Origin: a virus
IMG/VR virus record: IMGVR_UViG_3300043823_000671
Location: 28,737-92,736 of that record
DNA length: 64,000 bases
Strand: one strand, 5' to 3'
Part shown: positions 47,188 to 55,335 of the stretch, piece after piece
How the letters are laid out: every line of letters starts with the position of its first letter
Numbering within the stretch: position 1 is the first letter of the stretch
Notes under the pieces: model-generated
What the model saw: the letters and a program-made list of their open reading frames with translations, nothing else
Told to the model about the DNA's origin: nothing
The model's database searches: none
Program-made: the position numbers and the translations under genes

Positions 47188-47466
47188 ATGAGCACGGATA
47201 GTGTCTTTTTCTACAGCATTGCACAACCAGACGCAGGAGTAATCGGAAGTGCGACTCTTGAAGATGGGAAGTTCGGCGCCGAAACGGGTGTAGCAAGTCT
47301 TATGATTGAAAGCGTACGCAAGCGTTTTTATTTAGAAGATGGCGACAGCACGGCTATTACTGACCAAAAGGTTTTTGACACCCTCAGTGATAACTGGGTT
47401 AGCGGTGTTTTTTTCACGCTTCCCAAAGAGTTCACCGGGGCTCAGATAAAGGAATACGTGGGATGA
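47188..47466 (+). CDS. hypothetical protein (92 aa)
   Basis: AGGAAAG upstream. Residues FFYSIAQPDAGVIGSATLED and FGAETGVASLMIESVRKRFY give strands then helix. No family recognised. ATGA-coupled to the next gene, in the head module. Confidence 0.65.
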   Translation: MSTDSVFFYSIAQPDAGVIGSATLEDGKFGAETGVASLMIESVRKRFYLEDGDSTAITDQKVFDTLSDNWVSGVFFTLPKEFTGAQIKEYVG

Positions 47467-47678
47467 GCGACGCAAAAGATTATTACTATTATCAACTGAC
47501 TTCTTTGACGACCGGGGAGCCGTCGCTGTACTACCGCCTGGCTACCAACTTCACCAACCCAGAGGTTTGGAGCGGTGTGGCAAAAAGTTGGGTCCCAAGC
47601 GAATCTTTGATGGACAAGTTGATGAGTGGGGACCCGGCGGTCGACGAACTCGATTCTGACCCCACCAAGAACCTCTAA
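47463..47678 (+). CDS. hypothetical protein (71 aa)
   Basis: ATGA-coupled. KDYYYYQLTSLTTGEPSLYY is Tyr-rich and strand-like, with an acidic tail. Precedes the MuF-like gene. Confidence 0.6.
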   Translation: MSDAKDYYYYQLTSLTTGEPSLYYRLATNFTNPEVWSGVAKSWVPSESLMDKLMSGDPAVDELDSDPTKNL

Positions 47679-47743
47679 GTTTCTCGGTTTCTGTATTGTT
47701 GGGATAAAGTATGGGGTAGTCACGCCCCGATTTAAAGGTCCCT

Positions 47744-49186
47744 ATGAGCGATACATTCACGGAAATCAGCACGTGGCTAACTGACGCTCGTAATATCCAG
47801 GTGCACAAGGCTGGTAACGCAAGTGCGCTTATTGACTGGTACAACGCCGGGGCGGATGGTCAAATCAACTGGGGCTCGGAAGGCGACTTTGACGCCTGCG
47901 TATCAATTGCCTCAAAGTACATGGATGACGACCAGGCAAAAGGCTTCTGCCAAAATCGCCACATCGATGCGACCGGGGAGCCAGCAGGCAAGGCTCCGGG
48001 CGAGGTAAAAAAGGGCAAGATTCTCAACAGCGTCATTGCCGGTGTAGTCGCCTCACATAACCTAAATATGAGTTCAGCAATGGTTGGCGGTATTGCGGGA
48101 ATAGCGACAGCAATCGCCCTTGCAAGCAAGAGTCTCAATGGCTCAGTCAACCCAACAACCGTCCAAAGTGCCGTGCAGAATGCGGTGGGCGCTTCGGTAA
48201 CAATCGACTCAAGTTCCCTGGCAGATGCCCTGTACAACTTGTATAGCGACGCTGGAAACGCCGGAATATCCGTCGGGGCGAGCCAAACAGGTTTCACCAA
48301 CGTAGATGGAGCCAAGGCTCTGAATAGCCTTATGCAGAATAGAGCCGATATCCTCAAGGGGCTCGACAAAACGACACTCTCCCTAATCTCAGACTCGATA
48401 AGCCAAGGGCTAATCAACGGTCAGGATTTGGGTGATATTGGAACGCAGATTAATGCCCTGGTCAACAACCCGACAAGGCTCGACATGATTCTCCTTACCG
48501 AGACAAGCCGTGCTTACAATGCGGGTCTTATCGGCGCATACCAGCAGGCTGGCATTCAGCAGTTCAACTGGATTTGCACCGAAAGCGCTTGTCAGCCCTG
48601 CGAAGAAATGCAGGGCGTCCACGATATTGACGAACAGGAGCCACCGCTCCACCCAAACTGTCAATGCGAAATCTCGCCGGTAATGGCTGAGGATTTGACT
48701 AAAGATGCGCTGGGGTCATTTACGCCCAAGGCTTCAATCTCCGCCCAAAGCGCCCTGGAGTCAGCGACAAAGGGGTACCAACTCCGGAACTTAGGCAAGT
48801 GGGAATCTGCAACAATCGCCCATCAGTTCGCCGCTAAAAAGTACCGTGAGGCGTCTGCCCACGAGCGTTCAGCACACGCACCGAACAGCCAAGATAACGC
48901 CCGAATTCTGGACGAAAAGGCTGGCGAGCAGGACCAACTAGCGAATATGTCACAACTCATGTCGGTAGCCCCAACGCACTCACCGGCTGAAGTATCTAAG
49001 TACGAAAATCCAAAGTCGAAGCCCGGGTCACAAGACTGGGGATATCTCGACCCGGCAGAAAATGTTCTACTGCCGGACACCGTCGCCTCGTTTGAAACGG
49101 AAGATGAGTCAAGCAGTTCCGAGGGGAACATAAAGCCAATCAGCGTTGCCTACATCCAAGGGCAACAAGACGCCACAAAGAAGTGA
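47744..49186 (+). CDS. MuF-like head morphogenesis protein
   Basis: 480 residues, AAAGGT upstream. The N terminus (TFTEISTWLTDARNIQVHKAG) resembles the tag-protein leader though the tag itself is absent. TETSRAYNAGLIGAYQQAGI, QFNWICTESACQPCEEMQGV and PPLHPNCQCEISPV are the classic MuF/SPP1 gp7 C-terminal motif. Minor head proteins of this family are present in few copies at the portal and often carry toxin domains. The C-terminal 170 residues are helical and disordered. Confidence 0.85.
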   Translation: MSDTFTEISTWLTDARNIQVHKAGNASALIDWYNAGADGQINWGSEGDFDACVSIASKYMDDDQAKGFCQNRHIDATGEPAGKAPGEVKKGKILNSVIAGVVASHNLNMSSAMVGGIAGIATAIALASKSLNGSVNPTTVQSAVQNAVGASVTIDSSSLADALYNLYSDAGNAGISVGASQTGFTNVDGAKALNSLMQNRADILKGLDKTTLSLISDSISQGLINGQDLGDIGTQINALVNNPTRLDMILLTETSRAYNAGLIGAYQQAGIQQFNWICTESACQPCEEMQGVHDIDEQEPPLHPNCQCEISPVMAEDLTKDALGSFTPKASISAQSALESATKGYQLRNLGKWESATIAHQFAAKKYREASAHERSAHAPNSQDNARILDEKAGEQDQLANMSQLMSVAPTHSPAEVSKYENPKSKPGSQDWGYLDPAENVLLPDTVASFETEDESSSSEGNIKPISVAYIQGQQDATKK

Positions 49187-50901
49187 GCCTAGAAATGGGC
49201 GATATTGAAAAGGGCATTTTCCAGCCCAACTTCTACACGTTCACCAATACAGACATAGTTCGCCGGGAGCCACTGGGCGGGGATTACAAGGGAAACCAAA
49301 ATGCCGGTTTTACCTACGTCCAATTCAAAGACGGCTCACGGGGTATAGAAAAGCAAATGAAAGACTGGTACGGGAATAAAACCGGTCGCCTTTACAAAGC
49401 CGAGGTTCTTGCGACGCAAGAATACTTAGCATCACGTGTCGGTGAGGTAATGAATGCCCCGATTCGGGATTGCCTTTTTACCTCAGATGACGCCAAGACA
49501 ATCATCATGCCTTACGTTTTGGGCAAGTCGGGGGAGGAACTTGGCGGGGAGGGTGTCCCGGAAAACGAGCAAGGCGTAGCCCTGAATCTCTTCGATTACT
49601 TGACAGCCAACTCCGACCGTAGACCCAAGAATCTCTTGTTCACCGATGACAATCGAATCGTCGGAATCGACCACGCTCTTTGTAACTTCAGACCCCGTAC
49701 GCCAAGTCCAGAACTTGTTTCGCAACTTTGGAATTTTGGGGTAAACGCCGAGAGCCTCAATATTTTGAAGCCAAAGTTGGAGAACCTCGTCACCATTTTT
49801 GGGACGTTGGGGATGCTGGATAAGTTCCAAAACATGATTGGCAACTTAGACCTTCTTATAAAAGACCTAGAAGAAATCGCCCAGTATGCGACAATCACCA
49901 AGAACGATGACTTCGAATCCCGCCTGGGGCGATGCTACGAATTGGCTGGTTCCTATGCGCCAACGCAACCTGGCTCAACACTTATCCACGGGAGCATCCA
50001 GGGGTTTGGATATCCACGGATTGGTCACGCCTGGGTTCAGTTGAAAGACGGCTCTGTATGGGAGCCGACCACGGACACGGTCTACCCCGAAAAAACCTTT
50101 CGCTCTTATTTCAATGCGGAAATAACCAAGGCTTATGACCCGGCATCAGTGGCTAAAGGGGACGTAGCCGGACACGAATTCCATGGGAACCAGTACACCG
50201 GCGGGTTTGTGGCGCTCACATCAACGACGATTGATAAAAAACTGGGGAATAAGGAAATCCTGGGCGGGATACAAAACACAGGTTTTACCAAAGTCAGACT
50301 TTCCGATGGCTCAATCGGCATTATCAAGCATGGGATGAAGGAAGAAGAAGCAAACCGTGAAGTGCTTTCAGCGGATATCGCCCGTGCGATTGATGCGCCA
50401 ATCAGGGATGCTGTAATCGTAAAGCAAAGTCCCACGACGAATCGATGCGACGTGTTGCACCCTTTTGTTGCGGGAGAAACGCTGGCTCAAACATTTGGGA
50501 GCGAAGATATCGGCGCCGAAGAAACGCTGGGCTTAGTAAAAAATGAACTTGGTCCACAGGCGCTCAAGGATTTGCAGGGCATAGATTTTGCGGACTCCGT
50601 AATGGGTAACTCTGATGTCCACCTTGGCAACATCATGCAGTATGAAGAGAACGGCGTTACCCGGTTGGTTGGGATTGACCATGGACTATCAATCATGTAC
50701 CCCGAGTCGCCGGAAGAACTTGTTTCAAAAGCAGAAGCGCTCGGCATTGACAGCAAAACTATCAACGAGTACAACACCCACATGGAAGATGTGAAGAAGA
50801 CGACGAACGTAATACCCGCCCTTCGTGATGACTTCTCTTACGTCATGGAAAATTGGTCACAGTTTTATGACCTATGGAAGCGCAAAAACGCTCAAAAATA
50901 A
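49183..50901 (+). CDS. tagged effector: two PI3/4-kinase-like domains with a papain-like domain between
   Basis: 572 residues, GTG start overlapping the MuF-like stop. Kinase-like domain 1 (about 40-215): LATQEYLASRVGEVMNAPIR, NLFDYLTANSDRRPKNLLF (D..N) and RIVGIDHALC. A papain-like part follows: GRCYELAGSY, then RIGHAWVQLKDGSVWEP. Tag KGDVAGHEFHGNQY (50155-50196). Kinase-like domain 2 (about 345-560): LSADIARAIDAPIRDAVIV, DSVMGNSDVHLGNIMQ and RLVGIDHGL. The two kinase parts are duplicates with PI3/4K/HipA-like catalytic D..N and IDH motifs. Function in the host unknown. Confidence 0.75.
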   Translation: MSLEMGDIEKGIFQPNFYTFTNTDIVRREPLGGDYKGNQNAGFTYVQFKDGSRGIEKQMKDWYGNKTGRLYKAEVLATQEYLASRVGEVMNAPIRDCLFTSDDAKTIIMPYVLGKSGEELGGEGVPENEQGVALNLFDYLTANSDRRPKNLLFTDDNRIVGIDHALCNFRPRTPSPELVSQLWNFGVNAESLNILKPKLENLVTIFGTLGMLDKFQNMIGNLDLLIKDLEEIAQYATITKNDDFESRLGRCYELAGSYAPTQPGSTLIHGSIQGFGYPRIGHAWVQLKDGSVWEPTTDTVYPEKTFRSYFNAEITKAYDPASVAKGDVAGHEFHGNQYTGGFVALTSTTIDKKLGNKEILGGIQNTGFTKVRLSDGSIGIIKHGMKEEEANREVLSADIARAIDAPIRDAVIVKQSPTTNRCDVLHPFVAGETLAQTFGSEDIGAEETLGLVKNELGPQALKDLQGIDFADSVMGNSDVHLGNIMQYEENGVTRLVGIDHGLSIMYPESPEELVSKAEALGIDSKTINEYNTHMEDVKKTTNVIPALRDDFSYVMENWSQFYDLWKRKNAQK

Positions 50902-50905
50902 ATAA

Positions 50906-50924
50906 AACGTTTTTACTAAACGTT
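50906..50924 (+). terminator. hairpin AACGTTT-TTACT-AAACGTT
   Basis: A perfect 7-bp stem just after the effector stop. It likely ends the head-effector transcript. Confidence 0.5.
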
Positions 50925-50964
50925 GAAATACCAGCGTTTTGCCCACTACACGGCATTAGGGTGC

Positions 50965-50993
50965 TTGACCCCGAACGCACGTTCGGGTAAACT
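50965..50993 (+). promoter_or_regulatory. promoter with spacer operator CCCGAACG-CA-CGTTCGGG
   Basis: TTGACC, 17-base spacer, TAAACT. The spacer holds an 8-bp inverted repeat (50970-50987). A third operator inside a promoter spacer, unlike the CTAAACC type. Confidence 0.65.
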
Positions 50994-51000
50994 CGGTAAA

Positions 51001-51016
51001 GCCCCCTAAGGGGGGC
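51001..51016 (+). other. GC hairpin GCCCCC-TAAG-GGGGGC in the leader
   Basis: A 6-bp stem between the promoter and the leader peptide start. Part of the possible attenuator described at 51036. Confidence 0.45.
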
Positions 51017-51035
51017 GCTACCCAAGGAGGCGTCT

Positions 51036-51110
51036 GTGACGAACAGCACCAACGTAAGTAGCCAAGCAGTGTTGCTTGGTTTTTGTCCCTCTGGCATTGG
51101 AGCCCGTTGA
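51036..51110 (+). CDS. leader peptide before the lytic gene (24 aa)
   Basis: GTG preceded by CCAAGGAGG. The frame MTNSTNVSSQAVLLGFCPSGIG covers the terminator hairpin at 51062 and stops nine bases before the start of the next gene. Ribosome movement could decide whether the terminator forms, so it looks like an attenuation leader. Unproven. Confidence 0.45.
   Translation: MTNSTNVSSQAVLLGFCPSGIGAR
51062..51084 (+). terminator. intrinsic terminator CCAAGCA-GTGT-TGCTTGG-TTTTT
   Basis: A 7-bp perfect stem, 4-base loop and five T, the cleanest intrinsic terminator in the window. It sits inside the leader frame and before the lytic gene, not after a gene. Confidence 0.65.
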
Positions 51111-51118
51111 GGGGTCCG

Positions 51119-51691
51119 GTGCGAGGGATTGTGTTAGCCCTCGCTACTTCAGTAGGAATCTTGCACCCGCATATTCCGGCTTCTAGCACCGCCGTATCCC
51201 CGCACGTCCAAACTGCTAACCCGACCACAACCACTTCGGTCATGGTCGATAAGCCCCACGACGTGAGCGTAAGGCTCTCGCTTGAGACCCCCGTGAGCGT
51301 CAGCCCAACCCTGACCCCATTTGTGCAACAGACGGGTCAGAGGTTTGGAAAGGGAGCCCAAATTTCAGCACCTCGCCAAGCGATGGACGTAACGGCTGGC
51401 TCCCCGATGTCGCTTCTCCCCCCGGCAAGCCGAGCGGGGTTTACGTGCATTATGTGGATTGAGAGTCGGTCTACCCCGACAGACCTCCACCCGACTGACT
51501 TGAATACGAGTTCGTATGCAGGTGGCATCTTCCAGTTCTTGCCGTGGATTTGGCAGTATGCGGCTGGTCAACTTGGTATATCGGCTACCTACGCAAACGA
51601 AGCGACCATCTCCGAGCAGTTTCAGGTTGCCGGGTGGTATTACACACGCAATGGTGGTTTCTCGCCGGAGTGGACTGGCGACAACTGCTAG
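51119..51691 (+). CDS. secreted lysozyme-fold transglycosylase-like protein
   Basis: 190 residues; GTG 51119 has GAGGGG upstream. Signal-peptide-like N terminus (GIVLALATSVGILH), a Thr/Pro-rich linker, then a C-terminal lysozyme-like domain: FTCIMWIESRSTPTDLH (catalytic Glu), SYAGGIFQFLPWIWQYAAGQ and QFQVAGWYYTRNGG. It resembles Rpf/transglycosylase domains that cut the glycan chain. May assist lysis or DNA entry. Confidence 0.75.
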   Translation: MRGIVLALATSVGILHPHIPASSTAVSPHVQTANPTTTTSVMVDKPHDVSVRLSLETPVSVSPTLTPFVQQTGQRFGKGAQISAPRQAMDVTAGSPMSLLPPASRAGFTCIMWIESRSTPTDLHPTDLNTSSYAGGIFQFLPWIWQYAAGQLGISATYANEATISEQFQVAGWYYTRNGGFSPEWTGDNC

Positions 51692-51706
51692 TTGCTTTTT
51701 AGCAAC
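51691..51706 (+). terminator. hairpin GTTGCT-TTTT-AGCAAC
   Basis: A 6-bp stem immediately at the stop of the transglycosylase-like gene. Confidence 0.45.
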
Positions 51707-51714
51707 AGGTTTGG

Positions 51715-51720
51715 TACGTT
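51715..51720 (+). promoter_or_regulatory. -10 box of a leaderless start (TACGTT)
   Basis: TACGTT, GGCTCC, ATG 51727. Confidence 0.5.
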
Positions 51721-51726
51721 GGCTCC

Positions 51727-51942
51727 ATGAACCTTACATTTGATGAATGGCTAGAGCACGGGCTGAGCAACGGATATTGCACTGAGCAATTTTGCGACAC
51801 TCATGACGGAATACCCGTAACAGAATCCGAAGACCGGTTATTCGAAGAAGGCTATGACCCTTGCATCCATTTGGTGAGGTTGGGCAACCCTGGAATCTGG
51901 AAAGAAAACGCCGACAACTACGGCACGGAATACGATGGGTAA
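51727..51942 (+). CDS. hypothetical small protein (71 aa)
   Basis: Leaderless. LTFDEWLEHGLSNGYCTEQF begins a form seen in small actinophage proteins (FDEWLEYGIxxGWCxxxxCxTH, from memory). The pattern C..FCDTH..., DPCIHLVRL suggests metal binding. Function unknown. Confidence 0.65.
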   Translation: MNLTFDEWLEHGLSNGYCTEQFCDTHDGIPVTESEDRLFEEGYDPCIHLVRLGNPGIWKENADNYGTEYDG

Positions 51943-52102
51943 GAACTGCAACCACAATTGGGTTATGAACTACGTTTCACCAAAGGTATTCGCCCGTTGC
52001 ATCAACTGCTCGGACCGCTTCCCCCTGGATGAGTCTGTAACTGGCACGCCATACAGAGGACCGGTCCCGGCGAAGTTCAAGAACGCCGAGGGGAATTCTT
52101 GA
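51935..52102 (+). CDS. small zinc-binding protein (55 aa)
   Basis: Overlaps the previous gene by eight bases. CNHNWVMNYVSPKVFARCIN, CSD suggests a His/Cys zinc site. It resembles the C-terminal tail of the 9062 product (CLTGNHSWNYVSQ). No function known. Confidence 0.55.
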   Translation: MGKNCNHNWVMNYVSPKVFARCINCSDRFPLDESVTGTPYRGPVPAKFKNAEGNS

Positions 52103-52121
52103 TTCACTGACTAAACGGTGC

Positions 52122-52127
52122 TACACT
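52122..52127 (+). promoter_or_regulatory. -10 box (TACACT) before the LexA-like gene
   Basis: GGTGCTACACTTTT, then GAAGGAAG and ATG 52152. Confidence 0.5.
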
Positions 52128-52151
52128 TTTCCGAATCAGCCGAAGGAAGAA

Positions 52152-52538
52152 ATGACACGGAGTAACTACGTAACTCGCTCTGGCGATGACATTGTCAGGT
52201 ACATATCAAGGTACTGGAGCGAGTTGAATTGCTCCCCCACAATCAGGGATATTTGCAGGGCGTTCGACATCGCCAGCACTTCTACGGCGCTGTCAATTAT
52301 CAGAAACCTTGAGGCTCACGGAAAGATTGTCCGGGACCCTTACCGGCGCTCGATTCAAGTGGTCCAGGGCAAAACCCAGGGGGTCTGTCAGCACGATTGG
52401 AGGGTAAAAAACCCGAGTGCAAGTGACGGTATCTTTATTGTCCAGTGCCTGCACTGCGACAGGGTTACCGAGGTCGAATCTTCACCTCAAAGCGAAAAAC
52501 CAGAGACTTGGTTGAGATTTATGGGTGAAGTGCGGTAA
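52152..52538 (+). CDS. LexA-type winged-helix DNA-binding protein
   Basis: 128 residues. The N-terminal part, DIVRYISRYWSELNCSPTIR, AFDIASTSTALSIIRNLEAHG and KIVRDPYRRSIQV, matches the LexA DNA-binding domain. There is no protease half; instead a zinc-ribbon-like CQHDW...CLHCDRVTEV follows. It is a candidate repressor for one of the operators in the window. Confidence 0.78.
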   Translation: MTRSNYVTRSGDDIVRYISRYWSELNCSPTIRDICRAFDIASTSTALSIIRNLEAHGKIVRDPYRRSIQVVQGKTQGVCQHDWRVKNPSASDGIFIVQCLHCDRVTEVESSPQSEKPETWLRFMGEVR

Positions 52539-52592
52539 AGTGACAAGGGTATGGTAGTATCTGTGGAAACCCTGTTCACAAGGAGCACCCCC

Positions 52593-52880
52593 ATGTCACT
52601 AAGTGTCCAAGAACTTTCAGACAAGGTATGGCAATCAGTAACCCAGGATGCGTACAGCGCATCCGACATTGGACGGCTTATTTCAATCGCTCTTTCTTTA
52701 GAGGAAGAGCGCAATTCGCTTTTGATTGAGAACGACCAACTCAAAGTCCACAACAAGTATCTGACCGATGCCGTAGAGTCGGCTGGGAAAAAGATTCAGC
52801 AACTTGAGCAGTTTGAGCAAACGTCACACCTTGTCCAGTACGCTGAAGAAAACGTATCTGGCAACTCATCGGAGAACTAA
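52593..52880 (+). CDS. coiled-coil small protein (95 aa)
   Basis: Start at ATG 52593 with AAGGAG seven bases upstream (an earlier frame start at 52551 is less likely). Helical: DKVWQSVTQDAYSASDIGRL, LEEERNSLLIENDQLKVHNK. No family recognised. Confidence 0.65.
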   Translation: MSLSVQELSDKVWQSVTQDAYSASDIGRLISIALSLEEERNSLLIENDQLKVHNKYLTDAVESAGKKIQQLEQFEQTSHLVQYAEENVSGNSSEN

Positions 52881-53140
52881 TGGCAAAACTCGACTGGCGC
52901 AACGAAGATTTCAATCAATTCACGGTCGACGCCACGCCGTACCGCTACACCATCTGGGAAAACCCGCATGGTCCGTCGGAGTTGCGTATTATTCGCCGTG
53001 AAAATTTGGGCGGAATAATTACCCCAATGTATGACTTCTCCATTTTCACCTCGGACGTAAAGTCCGCAAAGAAGTTGGCAAAGAAGATTAATAAAGAGTT
53101 CCAAAAGCAGGCGGAATTCAATCCGCCTGCGACCCTTTAG
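52880..53140 (+). CDS. hypothetical protein (86 aa)
   Basis: TAATG overlap. TPYRYTIWENPHGPSELRII strands are followed by a basic helix (KSAKKLAKKINKEFQKQAEF). A 9-bp inverted repeat GCAGGCGGA/TCCGCCTGC near its end may be a terminator. Confidence 0.65.
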   Translation: MAKLDWRNEDFNQFTVDATPYRYTIWENPHGPSELRIIRRENLGGIITPMYDFSIFTSDVKSAKKLAKKINKEFQKQAEFNPPATL

Positions 53141-53167
53141 TTCCACCACTTTGTCACACCACCGTGT

Positions 53168-53173
53168 TATGGT
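53168..53173 (+). promoter_or_regulatory. -10 box of a leaderless start (TATGGT)
   Basis: GTTATGGT, GGTTAG, ATG 53180. The box lies in a CCACC/GGTGG hairpin. Confidence 0.5.
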
Positions 53174-53179
53174 GGTTAG

Positions 53180-53995
53180 ATGAACTCAACCCCGGTAAAC
53201 ATAGGCATCAAGCCAACAGGCATTTCTCCTAGTCGTGTCAACCAAATAGAAACCTGCCCCAAGCAGTACCAATATGTTTCTATTGAGAAGTTGCACGAGA
53301 GCAAGAAGATGGCTACTTACCGTGGGACTTTCTTCCATGAAGTAATGGAGAAGGCGTTCCTCCGCACGATGGACGACCCAACTCAGCGTTCCCCGGAACT
53401 TGCTTTAGAGATTATGCGTGAGATTGTCCCCGTATCTTTGAGCGAAGAAATCGCCCAAGAGATGGGTCTCGATGGTCGTGGGGTCCAGGAGTTTTTAGCA
53501 GACGTATCGAAGTACATCCGCAATTATTTTTTGATGGAAGACCCCATGTCCATTGTCTCCGAGGGCATCGAAGTCAGGTATGACCTTGATATGGGCGGAT
53601 TTGGATTGAGGGGAATTCTTGACCGCCTCGACCGTGACCCTGACGGCTCGCTTGTTATTGCGGACTACAAGACGGGGAAGGTGCCGTCGGGTCGGTACAA
53701 AGATTCAGCACTCTTGCCTGCAAAAATCTACGCCTATTTATGCCAGGAAGTCCTTGGAGAGCGCCCCAAAACGATACGTCTTTACTACGTCCAGTTTGGG
53801 AAAACCATTGAGATTCGGGTGACCGATGATGATGTCGCATACGCCGAACAGCGTGTCCGACAGGCGTGGGCAAAGATTGAAGGATGGTGGGCTGACCAGT
53901 ATTTCCCAGCCACACCAAACAATCTTTGCAACGGGTGGTGCTCGTTCAAAAACATTTGCCCGGCGTGGAACCGGGAAGAAGACTTTCCATTCTGA
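53180..53995 (+). CDS. Cas4/RecB-like PD-(D/E)XK nuclease with Fe-S cluster cysteines
   Basis: 271 residues. ETCPKQYQYV, YRGTFFHEVMEKAF, GILDRLDRDPDGSLVIADYK (D...DxK) and the C-terminal NLCNGWCSFKNICPAWN supply the nuclease motifs and four cysteines that can bind a [4Fe-4S] cluster, as in Cas4 and AddB/RecB C-terminal nucleases. Likely an exonuclease for recombination, replication or host DNA breakdown. Leaderless start. Confidence 0.88.
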   Translation: MNSTPVNIGIKPTGISPSRVNQIETCPKQYQYVSIEKLHESKKMATYRGTFFHEVMEKAFLRTMDDPTQRSPELALEIMREIVPVSLSEEIAQEMGLDGRGVQEFLADVSKYIRNYFLMEDPMSIVSEGIEVRYDLDMGGFGLRGILDRLDRDPDGSLVIADYKTGKVPSGRYKDSALLPAKIYAYLCQEVLGERPKTIRLYYVQFGKTIEIRVTDDDVAYAEQRVRQAWAKIEGWWADQYFPATPNNLCNGWCSFKNICPAWNREEDFPF

Positions 53996-54025
53996 TTCAA
54001 CACTTGCTTTTTTGAAAAAGCACTC

Positions 54026-54031
54026 TACGAT
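54026..54031 (+). promoter_or_regulatory. late-type -10 box (TACGAT followed by TTG)
   Basis: CTCTACGATTTGT, about 60 bases before GTG 54090; a TTGCTT is 16 bases upstream. A TCTGTCA/TGACAGA hairpin lies between. It would drive the capsid genes. Confidence 0.5.
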
Positions 54032-54089
54032 TTGTTCTGTCAAGTCTGTTCGGGTTTTCACCTGACAGAATAAGTCGCAAGGAGATTGC

Positions 54090-54833
54090 GTGGCACGAAA
54101 GTTAGTGCGACTCAACATCAAGGAGACCAGTGGCGTAGACCGCCCTGCACACCTTCACGATGGATGGGTAGTTATGAAGTCTGCCTCCGCCTCCGATGTA
54201 ACTGCCGTACTTGACGCAATCCGCCCTGACCAAACTGGTGAGGGCGACCCCTCTGAGGCACCCGTCTCAGAGGTTTCCAAGACGGAAGGAATTTCCATGC
54301 CTGACACGGCTCTCGACGCAACTGAAGTTGTCGTCATCCCAGAGACCGCTACCGAGGACGAGATTTTGAAGGCTATGCCCGCTGTTGTCAAGAAGATGCT
54401 TGACGAGAGCAAGGCTACGGCTGAATCGGCTCTTCGTAAGGCGCAGGCTTCAGAGCAAGCCCTCATTGCCGAGCGTAACGCTCGTGCAGATGAGGCTTCA
54501 GTTCTGAAGGCTTCGCAGTGGTCGCACTTGAACATTGACCCGACCATCGTTGGTCCTAGCCTTCGTCAACTTTCCGAAGTTGACAACGCTTTGGCTACCG
54601 AGGTCGTAAAGGCTTTGGACTCGGCTAACGCCCAACTTGAGGCAAACACCGTGTTCACTGAAATCGGTACGGACGCCACGGTTTCCGCTGACGACGCTTT
54701 CTCCAAGATGGAATCGCTTGCCAAGGCTTCTGTAGCCAACGGCACGTCGCCCTCTTTTGAGTCGGCTCTGATGTCGGTCGCTCAGTCGAACCCGGACCTC
54801 TACACCGCTTACCTTAGCGAGAAGGCTCGATAA
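54090..54833 (+). CDS. capsid scaffold-like protein
   Basis: 247 residues, GTG start with AAGGAG. The N terminus LNIKETSGVDRPAHLHDGWV, VMKSA resembles a capsid-linked phage leader (EVSxVDxPA type). The rest is helical and Ala/Glu-rich (ESKATAESALRKAQASEQAL, AERNARADEA), as expected for scaffolding. Directly upstream of decoration and major capsid genes. Confidence 0.7.
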   Translation: MARKLVRLNIKETSGVDRPAHLHDGWVVMKSASASDVTAVLDAIRPDQTGEGDPSEAPVSEVSKTEGISMPDTALDATEVVVIPETATEDEILKAMPAVVKKMLDESKATAESALRKAQASEQALIAERNARADEASVLKASQWSHLNIDPTIVGPSLRQLSEVDNALATEVVKALDSANAQLEANTVFTEIGTDATVSADDAFSKMESLAKASVANGTSPSFESALMSVAQSNPDLYTAYLSEKAR

Positions 54834-54835
54834 CC

Positions 54836-55312
54836 ATGGCTTTTGAACAGAATCCATACGCAATTAAGGTGACGATGGTTGCCGACGCTTCTGCGGCGTC
54901 CGGTACCAGCACGTCGGTTGCCCTCCAGACCCAGTACACCTTCGTGAAGATTGCTTCGGCAAGCATCACGGGTGCCAACGAGTCCGGCTCGGTTGCTACT
55001 GCAGTCACCGCCATCACTGACCGTCCTTTGGGCATCCTTCAGAACCAGCCCAAGGCTTGGTTCAACGCCTCAAGCGCCCTCGAAGGCGTTTCGGAGGCTG
55101 AAGTCACCGTTTCTGGTGTGACGAAGGTTGTCGCTGGCGGAACCATTTCGGTTGGTTCGGTTATTGGTACGAGCGCAACTGGCACCGCCGTTGCGATTGT
55201 CCCCGGCACTGCTACCACTCAATACATCCTCGGGACCGCTTTGACTGCGGGCGTCGCTGGTGACATCATCACCATTGCCGTCGCTTGTCACAACAGCGCC
55301 CGTGCGGCGTAA
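54836..55312 (+). CDS. capsid decoration-like protein
   Basis: 158 residues. Small residues, strand-rich, with ITDRPLGILQNQPKAWFNAS and GGTISVGSVIGTSATGTAVA, the pattern of DUF2190-type head decoration proteins. Lies between scaffold-like and major capsid genes. Confidence 0.75.
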   Translation: MAFEQNPYAIKVTMVADASAASGTSTSVALQTQYTFVKIASASITGANESGSVATAVTAITDRPLGILQNQPKAWFNASSALEGVSEAEVTVSGVTKVVAGGTISVGSVIGTSATGTAVAIVPGTATTQYILGTALTAGVAGDIITIAVACHNSARAA

Positions 55313-55335
55313 GGCATAGAAAGGAATAACCAAAA

